DNA of 64,000 bases from G963677085 sp963677085 (GCA_963677085.2 CAXXFH010000004.1:1488001-1552000); one strand, 5' to 3'. Counted from the stretch's first letter, positions 36,840 through 45,912 are shown. Notes: generated by a model not told the origin, from the letters alone. A program made the numbers and translations.

Positions 36840-37433
36840 CCTGCGGCAATCCACGACACCCCAGTGGTTCTTTGCCGGAAATCGACCGCTGGGATTGCCA
36901 TCGCTCAGCATTTGTTGCCACACACCAGTCCGACCCGCTGCCGGCCCGATGCCCGAAACGCGAGCCCGCATGGCTGGTCTTTGCGTTTGGGGAGACTGAG
37001 CGTCTTTCTTTTCAGACGCAATTGCTTGCCCAACGCCCGGGTCGTCCTACAATTCTTCCACTCTTGGTAAATGTAAATACCCGCCGCTACTGACGCCCAT
37101 GCAGCCGACCACCGAGCGGAAGGCGACCAACGGGAGCCTGGGGTTGCGGTTCTCAACAGCGGTTCTCTGCCGATTCTATTTCAATGCAGACGTCAACAAA
37201 GGTCGGTTTTTTCGGCGTTTGCCCCGCCAATCCACCGTATAGAGGTAAAGGTGTAGTTAGATAAACGAGCTGGTAGGTAAAGGAGTTGCCAGGCGAAGGG
37301 AAATAAGCCGCTGGCAAAGGAATCGGCTCTGTGTCAAAAGGGTTTGTCCGATGAATCGGGGTTTTTCTCATAGAGCCCATCCCCTTGTCAGCTACGTTTC
37401 CTTCTGCACTTTTTGTCAAGGAGAAGTGGATCT
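36840..37433. other. Gene-free intergenic region with R1 copy E
   Basis: 594 bp between two plus-strand genes. I see no coding frame worth reporting. R1 copy E occupies 37091-37196. The ribosome site of the next gene (AAGGAG, about ten bases before ATG 37434) closes the region. Confidence 0.55.
37091..37196 (-). repeat. Dispersed repeat R1, copy E
   Basis: About 106 bp in reverse orientation. The ends TGACGCCCATGCA and TGCAGACGTCAA form an imperfect inverted repeat, and the core GGAAGGCGACCAACGGGAGC followed by CTGGG is the exact complement of the R1 core. Confidence 0.85.
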
Positions 37434-38489
37434 ATGAATCGATTTCTATGCACAGCAATGGTGGTGGTTTTCGCCATGGGCACCGCCTGGGCCGACGACC
37501 CAGTAACAGCAACCACCGACAAGCCGGCCGCTGAAGCAGCCGAGCAACCGGCAACCGCAACAACCGAACAACCGGCGGCTGAAGAACCGGCAACGGCAAC
37601 GACCGAAGAGAAGGCAGCATCCTCGACAACAGAAGAAACGACGCTTTCTCCGGCCGACGAAACGGCTATTCGGCAGTTGGTCGAGGCCTATGTGGCGGCC
37701 TTCAACCGTGGCGATGCCAAGGCCGTCGCCGAACAGTGGAGCGACCTAGGAGAATACATGTCTTCCTCGGGCGAGCGAATCCAAGGATGCGACGCCATTC
37801 AGAAGAAGCTCGAAGCGCTCTTCGCCGACGGCTCGAAGCGTGAATTGAAAGTGGAGATCCAAAAGCTCCGCATGACGAAGCCCGATATGGTTGTTGAAGA
37901 AGGAACCAGTCGAGTAACGCGACCGGGCATGCCGCCGAACGACTCCGGCTATGTGGCTACTTACACGAAGGTCGACGGTCAGTGGAAACTCAACAGTATT
38001 GAGGAAATCGAGTCCGAACTCGCCCCCACCCATTACGAACAGCTCAAAGAACTCGAATGGCTCATCGGTGAATGGGTGGATCAAGACGACGAAATGATGA
38101 TTGACACCACCTGCGAATGGACCGCCAATCAGAACTTCATCACCCGATCGTTCACCGTCGCCTCGAAAAAAAGCGTCGAGATTCGCGGCACCCAGGTCAT
38201 CGGCTGGGATCCGGCCGCCCAGGAGATTCGCTCCTGGATGTTCGACTCCGACGGTGCCTTCGCCGAAGCCACGTGGCGTAACGACGGCAACCGCTGGACG
38301 ATTCGCTCGACCAGCGTACTCAGCGGCGGCGAAAAGGCCTCGTCCGTGAATATCATCACCAAGATCGACGACGACAAGTTCACTTGGCAATCCATCGGCC
38401 GAGAAGTCGACGGAGAAGTGCTTCCCAACATCGAACCGGTGACCGTCGTGCGCAAGAAAACCGAAACCCCAGGCGCACAGTCGCCGTGA
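37434..38489 (+). CDS. Secreted NTF2-like (SgcJ/EcaC, DUF4440-type) protein
   Basis: 351 residues. A signal peptide (MNRFLCTAMVVVFAMGTAWA) is followed by a low-complexity linker of A, T, E and P (about residues 22-65, with TTEQPAAEEPATATTEE). Then comes an NTF2-like domain (about 70-195) with ETAIRQLVEAYVAAFNRGDA, WSDLGEYMSSSGERIQG and the C-terminal VDGQWKLNSI. A second domain (about 200-345) starts ELEWLIGEWVDQDDEMMID and repeats a beta-sheet, lipocalin-like pattern (IGWDPAAQEIRSWMFDSDG) of the kind often found next to DUF4440 in planctomycetes. Neither catalytic activity nor ligand can be assigned. ATG 37434 is chosen for the signal peptide and upstream AAGGAG. Confidence 0.8.
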   Translation: MNRFLCTAMVVVFAMGTAWADDPVTATTDKPAAEAAEQPATATTEQPAAEEPATATTEEKAASSTTEETTLSPADETAIRQLVEAYVAAFNRGDAKAVAEQWSDLGEYMSSSGERIQGCDAIQKKLEALFADGSKRELKVEIQKLRMTKPDMVVEEGTSRVTRPGMPPNDSGYVATYTKVDGQWKLNSIEEIESELAPTHYEQLKELEWLIGEWVDQDDEMMIDTTCEWTANQNFITRSFTVASKKSVEIRGTQVIGWDPAAQEIRSWMFDSDGAFAEATWRNDGNRWTIRSTSVLSGGEKASSVNIITKIDDDKFTWQSIGREVDGEVLPNIEPVTVVRKKTETPGAQSP

Positions 38490-38717
38490 GCGTTCGGCGA
38501 GTTGAAGACGGGGGTTTGATGTTTGGTTGTCGCAAGACAGAAAACCAGAAACGTAAGGCAAGCGGCGAGCACGCGTATTGTGCGCGAGGTCGCCCCCACT
38601 CTTTCCGTGTGCCTTTCCCAATCCCCGTGGGCAACAGGCGGTTGCCCAACGGGGACTTTTCCATCGTGTTCGTTTTTCTCGAAACGTGTCCCTTCTTGTA
38701 GGACAAAGGGGAATATC

Positions 38718-40661
38718 ATGCGAGTGTTTTATTGGACCTTGGTGGTGTTGGCGGCGATTTGTCTGCTGGCGCCAGAAGATGTGCTCGCCCGTGGCATGGG
38801 TGGTGGCCGCGGCGGTGGCGGTGGGAGTCGTGGCGGCGGTGGCGGCGCACGAATGAGCAGCGGCGGCAGCCGTAGCCCTTCGATGAGCCGCTCCAGCTCA
38901 GCCAGCCGCTCCAGCGCGTCACGTTCGCGACCGAGTGCGTCGTCGCGACCATCCACGCGTCCGAGTACCCGACCCAGCACACCGTCGCGGCCTTCAGCCA
39001 CTCGACCGTCGACCCGACCCAGCACACCATCTCAACCTTCGGTGACTCGACCGTCGACCCGGCCAAGTACGCCTTCGACACGGCCGAGTATGCCGTCGCG
39101 GCCCGATGTCGCGACGCGCCCCAGCACGGGCACACGTCCTAGCCGCCCTTCAACGCCAACTCGCCCGGGCTTCGCCGAACGACCGTCGACCGGCACTCGC
39201 CCTGGTGCCGGGCAGTTCCCCAGCCGTGGACGTCCCTCCGCGGATCAAGTCGGCAACTTCCTGAATCTGCCACGTGATATGGCCGTAGCTGGTGCTGGAG
39301 CCGCGGCAGGTGCGGGAATTGCCAATTGGATGCAACAACGTCCCAGCGGCGAAACACGACCTGCGGAGCGTCCCGGTGGCGCTGCCGACCGGGGCGGGGC
39401 GTTCCGCGATCGAATGCAGCAAGCGGGCGGCGAACGACCCAGTCGAGATCAAATCCGCGACCAGTTAGCCAGCCTGCCGTCGGATCCCTCCCAGCGGCAA
39501 GAAGCCATTCGCGACCGCATGAGCAACGCAATGGCCAGCCGGCCCGGAGATTTGCAGCGCCCCGGCACGGGCGAGCGGCCGGGACGACCAGATACCGGCG
39601 ATCGACCTGAACGACCGGGACGGCCCGACACGGGCGATCGACCTGGTCGCCCTGGCACGGGTGACCGCCCCGACCGGCCGCGGCCAGAGCAACCCATCGC
39701 GCCCGAGCGTCCCGGAGCTGGCAACCGACCCGAGCGGCCGGGACGACCGGATACCGGCGACCGCCCCGGACGACCCGGCGATGGCGACCGACCCGGGCGG
39801 CCGGGTGATGGTGACCGACCCGGGAGGCCCGGTGATGGTGACCGACCTGGACGTCCCGGTGACCGTTGGGACCATTGGGATCAGGCTCAGCGAGATCGCG
39901 TCAAACACCGCCACGATCAAGGCCGAGACATAAGGCGAGATTGGCATGATCGCCACCACGATTACTTCACCCGGGACTGGTGGGACAAACACCACGACCA
40001 CTGGCACGATCATCATCACCATTGGCACGGCTACCGTCCGTCGCGGCCGTATTATTGGTGGGGTTGGGCAACGTGGCCGTCGGTGACCGGTTGGATCGCC
40101 GGCTCCTGGGCGACGCCGTACTACTACGACTACGGCTCGACCGTCTACTACTACGACAACGTCGTCTACGCAAACAACCAGCCACTTTGCACGGCCGACG
40201 AGTACTACGACCAGGCAGCCGCGTTGGCCTACTCCTACCGCGAGGCGTTTCCCGAGGAAACAGCGGAAGCCGTACCGGCCGAAGAAGCCACTCCCGAAAC
40301 CGAGTGGATGCCGCTTGGAGTTTTTGCCCTAGTAACCAACGACCAGGAAAAAGACCCGGTGATGATGCTTCAGCTTGCCGTGAACAAGCAGGGGCTCATC
40401 AGCGGAACGTACTACAATTCGTCGACCGACACCACGCTGCCGGTCGAGGGCGCGGTGGACCGCGAAACTCAACGCGCGGCCTGGACGATTGGCGAAAAGA
40501 AGAGCACGATCCTCGAAGCAGGCATTTTCAACCTCACGCAGGACGAAACGCCCGTACTGGTCCACTTCGGCAAAGAAAAAACGCAAACCTGGCTGATGGT
40601 GCGCTTGGACACCCCGGAGTCGGACAAGTCGACACCACCAAACCCGGCCGCCATGCCGTGA
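38718..40661 (+). CDS. Large secreted low-complexity protein (RPST, GDRPGRP and HW-rich sections)
   Basis: 647 residues. Signal peptide MRVFYWTLVVLAAICLLAPE; then Gly-rich (GGGRGGGGGSRGGGGG), Ser/Arg/Pro repeats (STRPSTPS-type, about 60-170), and a helical section with SLPSDPSQRQEAIRDRMSNA. Imperfect GDRPGRP repeats run across about 275-380, with three near-perfect 27-bp DNA units at 39780-39860. A His/Trp/Asp-rich block follows (DYFTRDWWDKHHDHWHDHHH), then a Tyr/Trp-rich stretch, and a folded C-terminal domain (about 520-640; MPLGVFALVTNDQEKDPVMM). The low-complexity part suggests a cell-surface or matrix protein, the His block possible metal binding. The frame is open upstream of ATG 38718, but the signal peptide fixes the start. 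Confidence 0.8.
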   Translation: MRVFYWTLVVLAAICLLAPEDVLARGMGGGRGGGGGSRGGGGGARMSSGGSRSPSMSRSSSASRSSASRSRPSASSRPSTRPSTRPSTPSRPSATRPSTRPSTPSQPSVTRPSTRPSTPSTRPSMPSRPDVATRPSTGTRPSRPSTPTRPGFAERPSTGTRPGAGQFPSRGRPSADQVGNFLNLPRDMAVAGAGAAAGAGIANWMQQRPSGETRPAERPGGAADRGGAFRDRMQQAGGERPSRDQIRDQLASLPSDPSQRQEAIRDRMSNAMASRPGDLQRPGTGERPGRPDTGDRPERPGRPDTGDRPGRPGTGDRPDRPRPEQPIAPERPGAGNRPERPGRPDTGDRPGRPGDGDRPGRPGDGDRPGRPGDGDRPGRPGDRWDHWDQAQRDRVKHRHDQGRDIRRDWHDRHHDYFTRDWWDKHHDHWHDHHHHWHGYRPSRPYYWWGWATWPSVTGWIAGSWATPYYYDYGSTVYYYDNVVYANNQPLCTADEYYDQAAALAYSYREAFPEETAEAVPAEEATPETEWMPLGVFALVTNDQEKDPVMMLQLAVNKQGLISGTYYNSSTDTTLPVEGAVDRETQRAAWTIGEKKSTILEAGIFNLTQDETPVLVHFGKEKTQTWLMVRLDTPESDKSTPPNPAAMP

Positions 40662-40699
40662 GGGGAATGGGTAGTTGTTCGTGGTTAGACTGGGGTATC

Positions 40700-40732
40700 G
40701 GGTGCCATGCCCACGCCGAAGCGTGGGCATGC
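40700..40732. repeat. Palindromic repeat R2, copy b
   Basis: GGGTGCCATGCCCACG-CCGAAG-CGTGGGCATGC, a hairpin after the stop codon of the low-complexity protein. The same words occur at 30334 and 47790. Confidence 0.75.
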
Positions 40733-40783
40733 TGAAGGCACTGTAGACTAACCCGGTAAAACATCAACATCATCGGGTAAATC

Positions 40784-40815
40784 AGCAGGGCACGTGTCGC
40801 GACACGTGCCCTGCT
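40784..40815. terminator. Loopless 32-bp perfect palindrome, terminator-like
   Basis: AGCAGGGCACGTGTCG is followed directly by its exact complement, then TGATTTTTA. It sits between convergent genes (38718 plus, 40924 minus). It could end transcription from the plus side or be a palindrome of another intergenic repeat family. Confidence 0.7.
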
Positions 40816-40923
40816 TGATTTTTACGTTATGCCTTCGCAGCTCCACCGGTCAAGCTTGCCTGCAAGAAATCCGGATTAAGCCAACGTGTGTAACTGCGTC
40901 TCCACAATCAAGACTGGTACCTA

Positions 40924-41499
40924 TCAGGGCATCGCTCGCCCACTCTTCTGCTTTCGGTAGACTTCACACAAGTAGTATGGTCCAGGCTCCCACGACTGTT
41001 TCGTCTTGGCCTCTCGGGCGATCTCATCCGTGATACGCCATGCCGCATCAAGATCGTCGAGAAGGCAAAACCGATTGACTTGATAATCCTCGAACCCTCG
41101 ATTGCACGAGAGGGGCGAATGGCCAAACTCTAACATATCCTGTTCCCGGCTGACCGGGTCATAGCCAAGGAATTCAAACGCCGACAAGTCTCCCGTCGCC
41201 GTGGCCGTCAACGCGATAGGAGACACCCCCGATGCGTCAAAAACAACCGGGAAGAGTTTGTATGCGTACAGGTCGTACGTAGCGGTCTCCTCTGCGACGA
41301 CGCTCCACGCCACCTCCTCGGTGTCGAACACAGGCCATTTCGTATTGTGTTTCCAGAGGCTGGTCCAGTCGTCCGGCCCGCTGGAAATACAGTTGCTGAC
41401 ACTACACACTTCCGCGACGGGTGTCTCGCCAAACCACGAATCCGGCCGCGCCGTCTTCTTCGGGAAAAAGCCGATCAGAACTGGTTCAGGCTTGATCAT
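40924..41499 (-). CDS. Hypothetical cytosolic protein, unknown family
   Basis: 191 residues with no signal peptide or membrane segment. The N-terminal part contains IGFFPKKTARPDSWFGETPV and a CSVSNCISSGPDDW patch. The middle has EEVAWSVVAEETATYDLYAY and FPVVFDASGVSPIAL, and the end VNRFCLLDDLDAAWRITDEI. Composition and codon pattern look like real coding. I do not recognise the family; the acidic, aromatic-rich make-up resembles some small immunity-type proteins, but that is weak. It follows the DUF6714-like gene on the same strand after 155 bp. Confidence 0.6.
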   Translation of the reverse strand: MIKPEPVLIGFFPKKTARPDSWFGETPVAEVCSVSNCISSGPDDWTSLWKHNTKWPVFDTEEVAWSVVAEETATYDLYAYKLFPVVFDASGVSPIALTATATGDLSAFEFLGYDPVSREQDMLEFGHSPLSCNRGFEDYQVNRFCLLDDLDAAWRITDEIAREAKTKQSWEPGPYYLCEVYRKQKSGRAMP

Positions 41500-41654
41500 C
41501 TATCTTCCCGGTGTTCGCCATGCTCCTCAGACAACAAAGAAAACACGCACCGCATGGTCCTTCATTCGGTCATTTCTGCAGTTTGACGGGTTTTGCGATC
41601 AAAGACCAAGAGCTGACCTTTATTCTCGTGAAATGAAAGACTCGTATCGTTGCC

Positions 41655-42110
41655 TTAAAAAGCCGATTCGGCAACCCTCATGAGTTCGCTCCTTACGCTG
41701 GTTAGACAGCCCATTTGGAAACCCGCGCATATACTTTCTTGTTCGTGTAGCGTCAGGAAGTCAAGCACCTGAATCAATGCCGTTGCTTGTCGACACGAAA
41801 AAAGTGCGATACGCTCGGAGTTATTGAGATGGAAGAGAAATGAAGGAAGGTAGTCAGTCGTGTGATAGAGGGCGAGTTTGACAAGACCGGGCACCAGGTA
41901 CTGAAATGCAGCAGCAGTAGTGGAACAGATGGGATCCCATCCCGGGTTGTTTAATTCATCGAGTGGCATGTCGTCGAGAGGGAATGACTGCATGACTTGC
42001 TCATGTTCAAGGCATTCCTCGCATTGGCATGTGCCATGAATGAACATAGTAGGACGAGGAACATCCGCGAAAGCCCGCTGCACTTCGGCCACGATTTCAT
42101 CGCGTGTCAT
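41655..42110 (-). CDS. Small DUF6714-like protein
   Basis: 151 residues, cytosolic. It shows MTRDEIVAEVQRAFADVPRP then HGTCQCEECLEHEQVM, a four-residue C/H cluster (HxxCxCxxC) that could bind zinc, followed by FQYLVPGLVKLALYH and FLFHLNNSERIALFSCRQAT. This order (RP, CxCxxC-EH, F-Y-L-P, FSxxQ) is what I associate with DUF6714, a family of unknown function; I am not certain. The start is supported only by the conserved beginning. Confidence 0.6.
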   Translation of the reverse strand: MTRDEIVAEVQRAFADVPRPTMFIHGTCQCEECLEHEQVMQSFPLDDMPLDELNNPGWDPICSTTAAAFQYLVPGLVKLALYHTTDYLPSFLFHLNNSERIALFSCRQATALIQVLDFLTLHEQESICAGFQMGCLTSVRSELMRVAESAF

Positions 42111-42387
42111 GTTCTTGAACTTTGACTGGTCTATGCGTTTCGCCGCCCACTAGGAAACTCCGATACTCGCAGCACTCATCCAAGTTCTAGCCATTCCACA
42201 GAAGGTGGTCAAGCCACCACGTCGACGTGCATGACGAAGGGCCATAGTGGCCTCTCGACCACCGGCTTCACCATCGCAAGATTTGCCTTTCCCTCGGCCA
42301 TCGGCTACCGTAAATGCGATACCGTGCCGGTGGTTACGCCCGGCCGGTTTGTTTCCCTCCCGTACCTCCCGCCCGAAGGAACCTGCC

Positions 42388-44568
42388 ATGAATGCCGTCT
42401 GCCGATGCCCGTGGGTTGTTGCGCGTTTGCCGCGTGTGATTGGTGTGGTTATATGTCTTGCATTCGTCGCTCTGTTGTCGCTGACGGCTGCCGCTACGCG
42501 TGTCTCCGCTGAAGAGCCGTCGGCCGATCTTTACGTCGCGACTGACGGCAACGACGCCTTTTCCGGCCGGCTGGCCGTGGTCAACGCCGAACGCACGGAC
42601 GGGCCGGTGGCCACGATCGCTCGGGCACAAGCGTTGGTCCGACAACTGAAGAGCCAGCCACCCGGCAAACGCCCGATCGTGGTCATGGTTCGCGGCGGCA
42701 CATATTTCCTCGATCAACCCTTGCAGTTCACGCCCGAGGATAGCGGCGCGCCAGACGCGCCGATCGTCTACCAGGCCTACCCAGGCGAACGGCCCGTGAT
42801 CAGCGGCGGTCGAGCCATCGACGGCTGGACGGTCGGCGACGACGGTCGATGGTCTGTCGTGCTCGACGACGTGAAGCAAGGCGACTGGCGTTTCAGCCAG
42901 TTGTTCGTCAACGACCAGCGACGGCTGCGTCCTCGGCTACCCAAGCAGGGCTACTACCGCATTGGCGAGGAGGTGCCGACCACGGTGGAGAAGCCGGCCA
43001 AGGGTTTCAACCGCATGGGTTTTGGCAACGACGAAATCCGCCCCGACTGGGCCAACTTAAGCGATGTCGAAGTGGTCACGTTCCAGTTCTGGGGAATCTC
43101 GCGGATGCGGATCGCCGGGGTCGACGCCCAAGCGAAGATCGCCACCTTCACCGGCAAGACCTACACCGACTCCTGGTGGAGCAAGTTCACCAAGGGACAC
43201 CGCTACTTCGTGGAAAACGTCCGCGAGGCGCTTTCCGAGCCGGGCGAGTGGTACCTCGATCGCCCCAGCGGAACGTTGACATATATTCCCAAGCCGGGCG
43301 AAACGCCGTCGAACACCCAGGTAATCGCCCCACGGCTTGAGCGCCTGGTCGAGTTCGTCGGCGACGGCGCCAGTCGCCGCTGGGTACAACACCTCACGCT
43401 TCGTGGGCTGACGTTCGCCCATGCGGCGTGGAACCTGGCGCCTGGCGGCCAAGTGATTCCCCAGGCCGAGGTCACTTTGGATTCGGCCATCCGTGCGGTG
43501 GCCGCGCGCAACATTGCCTTTGACACGTGCGCCGTGCGTCACACGGGCCAGTACGCCATGGCCTTTGGCCCCGGCTGCCGCGACAACGTGGTCGAAAACT
43601 GCGAACTGGTCGACCTGGGAGCCGGCGGCGTGAAGATCGGGCACGTGGGACCGTCGGACTGGGGCGGCACACACCATGTACCCAGCGACGCGGAACTCGT
43701 GGTTTCGCACCACACGGTGTGCAACTGCCTTATCGCCCACGGCGGGCGCCTCCACCCGGCGGCGATCGGCGTGTGGATCGGGCTGTCGAACCACAACCGC
43801 GTCGTGCACAACGATATCTTCGACTTCTACTATTCGGCCACTTCGGTGGGCTGGCAATGGGGTTATACCGACACGCCGACCCATCACAACGAGGTGGCCT
43901 ACAACCACGCCCATACGCTGGGCCAGGCCGTGTTGTCCGACATGGGCGGTATCTACACCCTGGGCGTGCAGCCGGGCACCCACATCCACCACAACATCTT
44001 CCACGACGTCGACGCCCAGCACTACGGTGGCTGGGGCCTTTACACCGATGAAGGGTCGAGCCAGATCGTCATGGAAAACAACCTCGTCTATCGCACCAAG
44101 ACGGGCGGGTTCCACCAACACTACGGCCGCGACAACCAGATTCGCAACAACATCTTCGCCGACGCCAAGGTCCACCAGATCCAGCGGACGCGGAAAGAAG
44201 ACCACCTGTCGTTCGCTTTCGAGCACAACATCGTTTACTGGGACAACGACAGTCCACTGCTGGGCGGCAACTGGCAGGGCGACACGTCGTTTCGCAGCGA
44301 CTACAACCTGTTCTTCCACGCCGGCAGCCCGGAATGGAAAGTCCAAGGCAGCAAAACGCTGGTCACTTGGCAGGAGGAAGGCCACGATCGGCACTCGCTC
44401 GTCGCCGACCCGGGCTTTGTCGACGCCGCGCACGACAACTTCACGCTGAAACCCGACTCGCCGGCGCTAAAGGTGGGCTTCAAACCGTTCGATGTCTCCA
44501 CGGCCGGTCGGCAGACACCCATCGTTCTGACGAAGGACTTGCCGCCAGTGCCGAAAACGTACGAGTAA
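42388..44568 (+). CDS. Secreted right-handed parallel beta-helix protein
   Basis: 726 residues with a signal peptide ending TRVSA near residue 40. The mature start (LYVATDGNDAFSGRLAVVN) and MVRGGTYFLDQPLQFTPEDS are typical of secreted beta-helix carbohydrate-active proteins. A jelly-roll-like insert (about 130-310) carries GGRAIDGWTVGDDGRW and FVNDQRRLRPRLP; helical coils with N-x-V/I repeats follow (RDNVVENCELVDLGAGGVKI, NNLVYRTKTGGFHQHYG). The order resembles GH141-type or pectate-lyase-like enzymes, but I cannot confirm catalytic residues. ATG 42388 is chosen for the signal peptide; the open frame upstream to 42247 looks non-coding. Probable role: breaking down algal or other polysaccharide. 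Confidence 0.82.
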   Translation: MNAVCRCPWVVARLPRVIGVVICLAFVALLSLTAAATRVSAEEPSADLYVATDGNDAFSGRLAVVNAERTDGPVATIARAQALVRQLKSQPPGKRPIVVMVRGGTYFLDQPLQFTPEDSGAPDAPIVYQAYPGERPVISGGRAIDGWTVGDDGRWSVVLDDVKQGDWRFSQLFVNDQRRLRPRLPKQGYYRIGEEVPTTVEKPAKGFNRMGFGNDEIRPDWANLSDVEVVTFQFWGISRMRIAGVDAQAKIATFTGKTYTDSWWSKFTKGHRYFVENVREALSEPGEWYLDRPSGTLTYIPKPGETPSNTQVIAPRLERLVEFVGDGASRRWVQHLTLRGLTFAHAAWNLAPGGQVIPQAEVTLDSAIRAVAARNIAFDTCAVRHTGQYAMAFGPGCRDNVVENCELVDLGAGGVKIGHVGPSDWGGTHHVPSDAELVVSHHTVCNCLIAHGGRLHPAAIGVWIGLSNHNRVVHNDIFDFYYSATSVGWQWGYTDTPTHHNEVAYNHAHTLGQAVLSDMGGIYTLGVQPGTHIHHNIFHDVDAQHYGGWGLYTDEGSSQIVMENNLVYRTKTGGFHQHYGRDNQIRNNIFADAKVHQIQRTRKEDHLSFAFEHNIVYWDNDSPLLGGNWQGDTSFRSDYNLFFHAGSPEWKVQGSKTLVTWQEEGHDRHSLVADPGFVDAAHDNFTLKPDSPALKVGFKPFDVSTAGRQTPIVLTKDLPPVPKTYE

Positions 44569-44578
44569 CGGTCGTGTG

Positions 44579-44603
44579 CCACTGGCTGCTTGCCAGCCAG
44601 TGG
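44579..44603. terminator. Hairpin between convergent genes
   Basis: CCACTGGCTG (44579-44588) and its exact complement (44594-44603) around a 5-nt loop. It lies between the beta-helix gene and the hydrolase gene; no strong T-run, so termination is likely but not proven. Confidence 0.5.
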
Positions 44604-44630
44604 TAAGACATCGCAAGCGGCTCCCGGCCG

Positions 44631-45392
44631 TCATACGTCCAGTGCCTGGCCCGCCGCATAACGACTGGCCAGGTGAAGCGGGAAGCGGTCGCCGAGAATC
44701 GCCTGGTGCGTGGAAAGAACCAGGTCGGGGCGGTTGTTGTCTTCGGAGAGATGGCCCAGGCAGGCCCAACGAAGCCGCCCGTTGGCACGGTGGAGGACTT
44801 CGGCGGCATCGTGATTTGAGAGATGCCCGCCCGGCCCGCGCACTCGCTGTTTCACGTACTCCGGCCGCGGCCCGTTGGCCAAAAGGTCGGGATCGAAATT
44901 GCTCTCAATGAGCACCGCGTCGAGCGAGGCCACCAGATCATCGAGGCCTGCGAAGGCGTGGCCCAGGTCGGTAAGGATGCCAAGACGCGAACGGCCGTCG
45001 TCGACCACGAAGGCCACGCCATCGGCACCGTCGTGCGGCGTGGCGACGGTCTCGACCGTCACACGGCCGAAGCAAAGTCGTGTGCCGGCGTCGAAATGTC
45101 GCACATCGCCGAGGTTACCCAAGCGATGGCGCCGCGCTGCGGCGAGCGTTTTTTCGGTCACGTATGCCGGCAGCGCGTATTTGCGTTGGAAGATGCCCAA
45201 CGATCGGGTGTGGTCCACATGGTCGTGCGAGATCAGCACGGCGTCGATTTGGCGAATGTCGAGGCCGTGTTGGTTCAAGCGGACTTCGGCCTGGCGGCCG
45301 CTAATGCCGGCGTCGACCAGCAGCCGTACGCCGTCGGCCTCCACGTAGATGCAGTTTCCATTACTGCCGGATTGCAGCGAGATCATCCTCAT
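44631..45392 (-). CDS. Metallo-beta-lactamase-fold hydrolase (YycJ/WalJ-like)
   Basis: 253 residues. N-terminal LQSGSNGNCIYVEADGVRLL is the typical YycJ opening (SxSxGN). The metal-binding motif is ISHDHVDHTRS (HxHxDH), with later ligands in ATPHDGADG, ILTDLGHA and LGHLSEDNN. In other bacteria such proteins are 5'-3' exonuclease-like or cell-wall-related; the substrate here is unknown. ATG 45392 is chosen because it places the GSNGN stretch near the N-terminus; a longer in-frame start at 45440 exists. Confidence 0.88.
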   Translation of the reverse strand: MRMISLQSGSNGNCIYVEADGVRLLVDAGISGRQAEVRLNQHGLDIRQIDAVLISHDHVDHTRSLGIFQRKYALPAYVTEKTLAAARRHRLGNLGDVRHFDAGTRLCFGRVTVETVATPHDGADGVAFVVDDGRSRLGILTDLGHAFAGLDDLVASLDAVLIESNFDPDLLANGPRPEYVKQRVRGPGGHLSNHDAAEVLHRANGRLRWACLGHLSEDNNRPDLVLSTHQAILGDRFPLHLASRYAAGQALDV

Positions 45393-45477
45393 GGCCGGAT
45401 TATAGTGGCGAGCAGCGAAATTGCCTAGCGAGGCGCACACCGCACCAGGAGGAGAGCTGCCATGCCGCCGGAAGCCG

Positions 45478-45912
45478 TCAATCGTCTTGTTCCGCTTCCG
45501 ATTGGGGCTGGTCGGTTTGCGAACCGGAAAGAAGCGAGCCGCAGCCGGGACACCATTTGAACGAATACGACACGATCCGTGCGCACTCGGGACAGAATTT
45601 CTTCCGTTTCAACATCGAGGACCCCACTAGGCTTATGCCCGAGCCCTCGTCGTTTGGCTGTTTCTCCGCGTCGGGCAAAACGTGGACCTCGGTCGACTCG
45701 TCTTCGTCCGCGTAATCAGGCAAAGGGGTGACCGCGGGCGGCGGCCCCATGATATCGAGGATTTCTTCGTCGGAGAGTGAGTGGGCCTGCGGAAGCTTAA
45801 TGTGCGGCACGTTAACGCGAACGTGGCAATAAGGACACAGCCCCGACTTGCCGGCGAATTTTTCTTTCACTCGCAAGAGGTGGCCATTCGAGCATCGCAG
45901 GCGAATCGCCAT
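45478..45912 (-). CDS. Double zinc-ribbon protein
   Basis: 144 residues. The N-terminal ribbon reads IRLRCSNGHLLRVKEKFAGK and LCPYCHVRVNVP; the C-terminal ribbon reads KKFCPECARIVSYSFKWCPG with CGSLL after it. The acidic middle (about 50-105) is probably disordered. The two CxxC pairs per ribbon suggest zinc binding. Ribbon proteins of this shape are common and unassigned in planctomycetes. ATG 45912 is used; the longer frame to 46035 has a random composition. Confidence 0.7.
   Translation of the reverse strand: MAIRLRCSNGHLLRVKEKFAGKSGLCPYCHVRVNVPHIKLPQAHSLSDEEILDIMGPPPAVTPLPDYADEDESTEVHVLPDAEKQPNDEGSGISLVGSSMLKRKKFCPECARIVSYSFKWCPGCGSLLSGSQTDQPQSEAEQDD

Noticed and set aside
38940..39860. 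Tandem DNA repeats as a CRISPR-like array
   Set aside because: They are in-frame coding repeats of a secreted protein, with no unique spacers.
43057..44433. Minus-strand open frame of 458 codons
   Set aside because: Antisense to the beta-helix protein, which has a signal peptide and repeats.
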